Part shown: positions 61,080 to 64,000 of the stretch, in pieces
Numbering within the stretch: the first letter of the stretch is position 1
Layout of the letters: each line of letters begins with the position of its first letter
Assembly (NCBI RefSeq): GCF_027923545.1
Contig: NZ_BROH01000009.1
Location: forward strand, 108,422 to 172,421
Reading direction: 5' to 3'
DNA length: 64,000 nt
From: Sinisalibacter aestuarii
GTDB lineage: Bacteria > Pseudomonadota > Alphaproteobacteria > Rhodobacterales > Rhodobacteraceae
Position numbers and translations under genes: made by a program
Notes under the pieces: generated by a model
The model's database searches: none
Seen by the model: the letters and a program-made list of their open reading frames with translations, nothing else
Told to the model about the DNA's origin: nothing

Positions 61080-61891
61080 AGCCGGTGCACAGCCTGCCCG
61101 GCCTCGCGGTGACGCGCGAGGGCACCCGGGCGGTCATCCGCGCGCTGCCGGAGGAGGTGCCGGTGGCGGTCAGCTTCGACGGCACCACGCTTGCGGTGAT
61201 GATGTGCTCGCCCGCCGATATCGCGGATTTCGCCCATGGCTTCGCACTGAGCGAAGGCGTGATCGACCGGCTCGGCCAGATCGAGAGCTTCGAGGTGGTC
61301 GAGCACCCGAACGGGATCGAGGCCCGGTTCTGGCTTGCGGGCGACCGGTCGGAAGCGCTGAAGGCCCGCCGCCGGCAGATGACCGGCCCGGTGGGCTGCG
61401 GGCTGTGCGGCATCGACTCGCTGGACGAGGCCCTGCGCCCCCTGCCCCATGTCGGCCAGCCCGCCATTGCCCTCACCCGCGCCGAGATCGCCGCCGCGAC
61501 CGAAACGCTGCGCGGCCACCAGCCCCTGCATGACCAGACCCGCGCCGTCCATGCCGCCGGCTTCCTGCGCCCCGGCGAGGGCCTGGTTCTGGCGCGCGAA
61601 GATGTGGGCCGCCACAACGCGCTCGACAAGCTGATCGGCGCGCTGGCGCGCGGCGGCAGCGATGCCAGCGCCGGGGCCATCGTGCTCACCAGCCGGGTTT
61701 CGGTCGAGATGGTGCAAAAGGCGGCGATGGCGCGCTCGGCGGTGATCATCGCCGCCTCGGCCCCCACCGCCCATGCCCTGCGCCTCGCCGAAGAGGCCGG
61801 GATCACCCTGGCCGCCTTTGCCCGCGCGGGCGGGTTCGACCTGTATTCCCACCCCGACCGGATCGACACGGGAGATGCGCATGTCGCCTGA
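61076..61891 (+). CDS. fdhD: Formate dehydrogenase accessory sulfurtransferase FdhD (FdsC)
   Basis: 271 residues. VGCGLCGIDSLDEAL contains the CxxC that carries sulfur from a cysteine desulfurase to the molybdenum cofactor, and ARGGSDASAGAIVLTSRVSVEMVQKAAMARSAVIIAASAPTAHALRLAEEAGITLAAF is the family's C-terminal region. It makes the Mo centre active. It overlaps fdsA by ATGA and the following fdsD by eleven bases. Confidence 0.94.
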   Translation: MKPVHSLPGLAVTREGTRAVIRALPEEVPVAVSFDGTTLAVMMCSPADIADFAHGFALSEGVIDRLGQIESFEVVEHPNGIEARFWLAGDRSEALKARRRQMTGPVGCGLCGIDSLDEALRPLPHVGQPAIALTRAEIAAATETLRGHQPLHDQTRAVHAAGFLRPGEGLVLAREDVGRHNALDKLIGALARGGSDASAGAIVLTSRVSVEMVQKAAMARSAVIIAASAPTAHALRLAEEAGITLAAFARAGGFDLYSHPDRIDTGDAHVA

Positions 61892-62099
61892 CAAGATGGT
61901 TCACATGGCCAACCAGATCGCCGCCTTCTTCAAGACCCAGCCGGGCGGCGGGCAGGCGGAAAAGCTCGCGGCACATCTCAACGATTTCTGGGAGCCGCGG
62001 ATGCGCGCCCAACTCATCGCCCATGTCGCCGGGGGCGGCGCGGGGCTGGACGCGCTGGTGCTCGACGCGATGGATCATCTCAACGCCCCGGCGGCCTGA
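61881..62099 (+). CDS. fdsD: NAD-dependent formate dehydrogenase delta subunit
   Basis: 72 residues. MSPDKMVHMANQIAAFFKTQ, then AAHLNDFWEPRMRAQLIAHVAGGGAGLDALVLDAM, is the fdsD pattern (KMVxMANQIxxFF; HLxxFWxPRMR). It stabilises the Mo subunit during assembly. The ATG at 61881 lies six bases after GGAG; the ATG at 61875 would leave no spacer. It ends the fds operon. Confidence 0.92.
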   Translation: MSPDKMVHMANQIAAFFKTQPGGGQAEKLAAHLNDFWEPRMRAQLIAHVAGGGAGLDALVLDAMDHLNAPAA

Positions 62100-62563
62100 A
62101 CCCGGGCGGGTTCTCCATCCGGCGGGCAATTCTGAAGAGCCACGCCCGGATGCGCGCGCGGCAGGACGAGATGTCCGGCCACCGTGCCGGGGTCTGACCC
62201 CGCGACCGCGCGCGTCTGCCGCATCCGGCGGGTCTTTCCGGGCCCGCAACACTCACCTCCACGCCGCTTTGCCGCCCCAAGCCGCGCGCGGGTGTTGCAA
62301 GCGCCGCGCCGGGCACCCCATGCCGCAGCGCGGCGCACCTGCGGGGCGGGCTCCATCCTCACGGCTCTATCGCTTTGGATTGCTCATATTTTTCACCTGC
62401 CACCGGACCCAGCTCACAGGTCAATTCACGACTTCGTATGTTTCAGCCCGTCACGCCCGGGTGCTGCACGGCCCTGTGAGTGGCCTGTGACGGCCCGGCC
62501 CCGCTAGCACTTCCTCATCGCCGAAACGGGCGATCAACCCGAACGGTTCATGAGGAGGACCCA
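62100..62563. other. 464-base gap between fdsD and bufA1
   Basis: No gene is supported. The frames open here on both strands are Arg/Pro-rich and have no family motif. The first 250 bases are GC-rich with several short inverted repeats. A less GC-rich patch (about 62365-62440, TATCGCTTTGGATTGCTCATATTTTTCAC region) probably holds promoter elements of the bufferin genes. No riboswitch was recognised. Confidence 0.5.
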
Positions 62564-62875
62564 ATGACCAAACCGATCAAAGCGCTCGCCATCGCCGGCG
62601 CCGTCGCCACCGCGCTCGCCGCCCATGCGGCCAATGCGCAGGACGGCGCAACGGAGAAATGCTACGGCATCGCCAAGGCGGGCGAGAACGATTGCGCCGC
62701 CGGCCCCGGCACCACCTGCGCCGGCACCTCGAAAGTCGACTACCAGGGCAATGCCTGGTCGCTCGTGCCCGCCGGCACCTGCGAGGAAACGGTGATCGAG
62801 GCCTCGATGACGATGGACGGCATGGAGCGCATGGGCGCGCTCGAAGCGCTCGACCGCGACCTGCCCGAGATGTGA
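62564..62875 (+). CDS. bufA1: Bufferin precursor (DUF2282, BufA1 type)
   Basis: 103 residues: a signal peptide ([21 protein letters not shown]) and the DUF2282 core [14 protein letters not shown] ... [25 protein letters not shown]. The four Cys (33, 44, 52, 73) match BufA1 bufferins. In this family of ribosomal peptides an MNIO enzyme converts Cys to thiooxazole heterocycles, and the product binds copper in the periplasm. A Met/Glu-rich tail ([24 protein letters not shown]) follows the core. GAGGAGGACC precedes the ATG. bufB follows behind a strong hairpin. Confidence 0.9.
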   Translation: MTKPIKALAIAGAVATALAAHAANAQDGATEKCYGIAKAGENDCAAGPGTTCAGTSKVDYQGNAWSLVPAGTCEETVIEASMTMDGMERMGALEALDRDLPEM

Positions 62876-62884
62876 TCGCAGATA

Positions 62885-62907
62885 CCCCGGGCCGCTGCGG
62901 CCCGGGG
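62885..62907 (+). promoter_or_regulatory. Strong hairpin between bufA1 and bufB
   Basis: CCCCGGGCCGC, one base, GCGGCCCGGGG: an 11-bp stem directly behind the bufA1 stop with no T run after it. It probably limits read-through or protects the 3' end, so that much more precursor than enzyme is made, as expected for a substrate-enzyme pair. Confidence 0.65.
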
Positions 62908-62927
62908 CCATACCCGGAGGAGTCCCC

Positions 62928-63779
62928 ATGTTCGACAGCCTGTCTCCCCGCCTGCCCGCCGCCCCCGGCATCGGCTTCAAACCCCGGCATTACGGCGAGA
63001 TCCTTGCCGATCCCGGCGCGGTGCGCTGGCTCGAAATCCACGCCGAGAACTACATGGGCGATGGCGGGCGGCCGCTGGCGCAGCTGCGCGCGCTGGCCGG
63101 GCGCTTCGCCATCTCGGTGCATGGCGTGGGGCTGTCGATCGGCGGCGCGGAACCGCTCGACAAGGCGCATCTGGCGCGGCTTCGTCACCTGATGACCTGG
63201 CTGAACCCGGCGAGCTTTTCCGAGCACCTCGCCTGGTCGTCCCATGGTGGCGCCTTCTTCAACGATCTGCTGCCACTGCCCTATACCGATGCCAGCCTTG
63301 GGCGGGTCTGCGACCATATCGACGAGGTGCAGGAGGCGCTCGGGCGGCAGATGCTGCTGGAAAACCCCGCCACCTACCTCGCCTTCACCGAAACCACCTG
63401 GGCCGAAACCGACTTTCTGGCCGAGATCGCGCGCCGCACCGGATGCGGATTGCTGCTCGACGTCAACAACGTCTACGTCGCCCGCACCAACCGCGCCGAA
63501 GACCCGGCGGCCTATATCGACGCCTTCCCGGTGGCGGCGGTGGGCGAAATCCACCTTGGCGGACATGACGCGCAGCAAGACGATCACGGCGCACCGCTGC
63601 TGATCGACAGCCACGGCGCGGAGGTGGTGGACCCGGTCTGGGCGCTTTACGCCCACACGCTTGGCCGCACCGGACCGGTGGCCACGCTTATCGAATGGGA
63701 CAATGACGTGCCGGACTGGCCCGTGCTCGCGGCAGAAGCGGCACGGGCTGGTGCGGTGCTGGAAGGGGTGCAGGCATGA
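62928..63779 (+). CDS. bufB: MNIO-family bufferin-modifying enzyme (DUF692, BufB)
   Basis: 283 residues of the DUF692/MNIO family (multinuclear non-haem iron oxidative enzymes), with a TIM-barrel fold. The metal-site motifs are present in order: [69 protein letters not shown] and [11 protein letters not shown]. It modifies cysteines of the upstream precursor. GGAGGAG precedes the ATG. The usual third gene bufC (DUF2063) does not start where expected: the sequence behind runs within 105 bases into an 8-base tandem array. Confidence 0.93.
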   Translation: MFDSLSPRLPAAPGIGFKPRHYGEILADPGAVRWLEIHAENYMGDGGRPLAQLRALAGRFAISVHGVGLSIGGAEPLDKAHLARLRHLMTWLNPASFSEHLAWSSHGGAFFNDLLPLPYTDASLGRVCDHIDEVQEALGRQMLLENPATYLAFTETTWAETDFLAEIARRTGCGLLLDVNNVYVARTNRAEDPAAYIDAFPVAAVGEIHLGGHDAQQDDHGAPLLIDSHGAEVVDPVWALYAHTLGRTGPVATLIEWDNDVPDWPVLAAEAARAGAVLEGVQA

Positions 63780-63883
63780 GGCGCGCGCAGAGAGCCCGGG
63801 CCGTCGCCGGACGGTTAACCAAACCTTTCAAAACGGCACGTTTCGCAGGATTTTTCATGTTGGACCAGAGCGTTACCAGAAAT

Positions 63884-64000
63884 CCGGTTTTCCGGTTTTC
63901 CGGTTTTCCGGTTTTCCGGTTTTCCGGTTTTCCGGTTTTCCGGTTTTCCGGTTTTCCGGTTTTCCGGTTTTCCGGTTTTCCGGTTTTCCGGTTTTCCGGT
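63884..64000. repeat. (CCGGTTTT)n tandem array running off the window end
   Basis: From 63884 to the last base the sequence is CCGGTTTT repeated 14.6 times without error, and its right end lies outside. A plus-strand frame from the ATG at 63776 (overlapping the bufB stop) stays open through it, because an 8-base unit not divisible by three gives an octapeptide repeat (PVFRFSGF). This frame has no known family and is probably not a gene. GGTTAACC at 63813 precedes the array, as it precedes the 37-kb repeats. Confidence 0.9.

Noticed and set aside
62075..62362. Small minus-strand frame in the fdsD-bufA1 gap
   Set aside because: Ala/Arg/Gly/Pro composition without motif or ribosome site; similar frames exist on the other strand at the same place.
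63776..64000. Frame starting at the bufB stop and running through the CCGGTTTT array
   Set aside because: Only the repeat keeps it open; the first 36 codons match no DUF2063 pattern, there is no ribosome site, and the right end is unseen.
63884..64000. CRISPR array
   Set aside because: Units of 8 bases are contiguous with no spacers, and no cas gene is near.

Overview
The window is 64 kb of high-GC DNA, tightly packed with genes that often overlap by ATGA or GTGA. Gene content points to an alphaproteobacterium of the order Rhodobacterales (Roseobacter/Paracoccus-like): a soxBDAG sarcosine oxidase operon, an fdsGBACD-type NAD-linked formate dehydrogenase, a SqrR/BigR persulfide regulator, a SoxEF/flavocytochrome c pair, CcmI, DUF1289 and DUF2794 proteins, and a DmdC-like acyl-CoA dehydrogenase. 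No rRNA, tRNA, CRISPR array, insertion sequence or phage gene was recognised. It reads as ordinary chromosome with several small accessory modules and unusual repeats. Names rest on motif recognition by eye; no database search was run.

Layout. 1-10.6 kb: end of an RND pump, sulfotransferase-like protein, Atm1-type ABC exporter, LysM protein, LOG protein, RarD transporter, tryptophanase, Fe/Mn superoxide dismutase, CPBP protease and its PadR regulator. 10.6-16 kb: soxBDAG, with a cluster of four palindromes between soxB and soxD. 16-18.4 kb: ccmI, ruvX, DUF1289. 18.4-22.4 kb: a sulfide/persulfide module (SulP transporter, DUF442 protein, MBL persulfide dioxygenase-like enzyme) divergent from its likely regulator SqrR. 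22.5-30 kb: flavin reductase, several unknowns, a GIY-YIG-like/DUF2239/DUF1330 cluster, metY and an unknown membrane-anchored pair. 30-32 kb: SoxF/SoxE-like sulfide dehydrogenase. 32-41 kb: divergent polysaccharide deacetylase, trpGD, an aminotransferase, a repeat-rich gap, ppiD and trpE.

41-46.6 kb: DUF2794, a candidate small RNA with its own terminator, a phenylacetate activation operon (paaI, paaK, TetR regulator), and an AmmeMemoRadiSam locus in which the Memo and AMMECR1 domains are fused. 46.6-50.6 kb: a cytochrome and modCBA with a ModE-type regulator and a perfect palindromic operator. 50.6-54.9 kb: DUF6173, MBL hydrolase, acyl-CoA dehydrogenase, tsaC. 55-62 kb: LysR regulator and the formate dehydrogenase operon, whose molybdenum cofactor plausibly depends on the nearby mod transporter. 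62.5-63.8 kb: a bufferin pair (BufA1-like precursor plus MNIO enzyme BufB).

The window ends inside a pure (CCGGTTTT)n tandem array that begins about 100 bases after bufB. Related TCCGGA-rich repeats occur at 18.4 kb and 37.2-37.5 kb. A second repeat family (hairpin plus a GGAGTATTT-type core) lies after tnaA, trpD and tsaC. Sulfur and one-carbon metabolism are the main themes: sarcosine, formate, sulfide/persulfide, O-acetylhomoserine and possibly DMSP-type thioesters.
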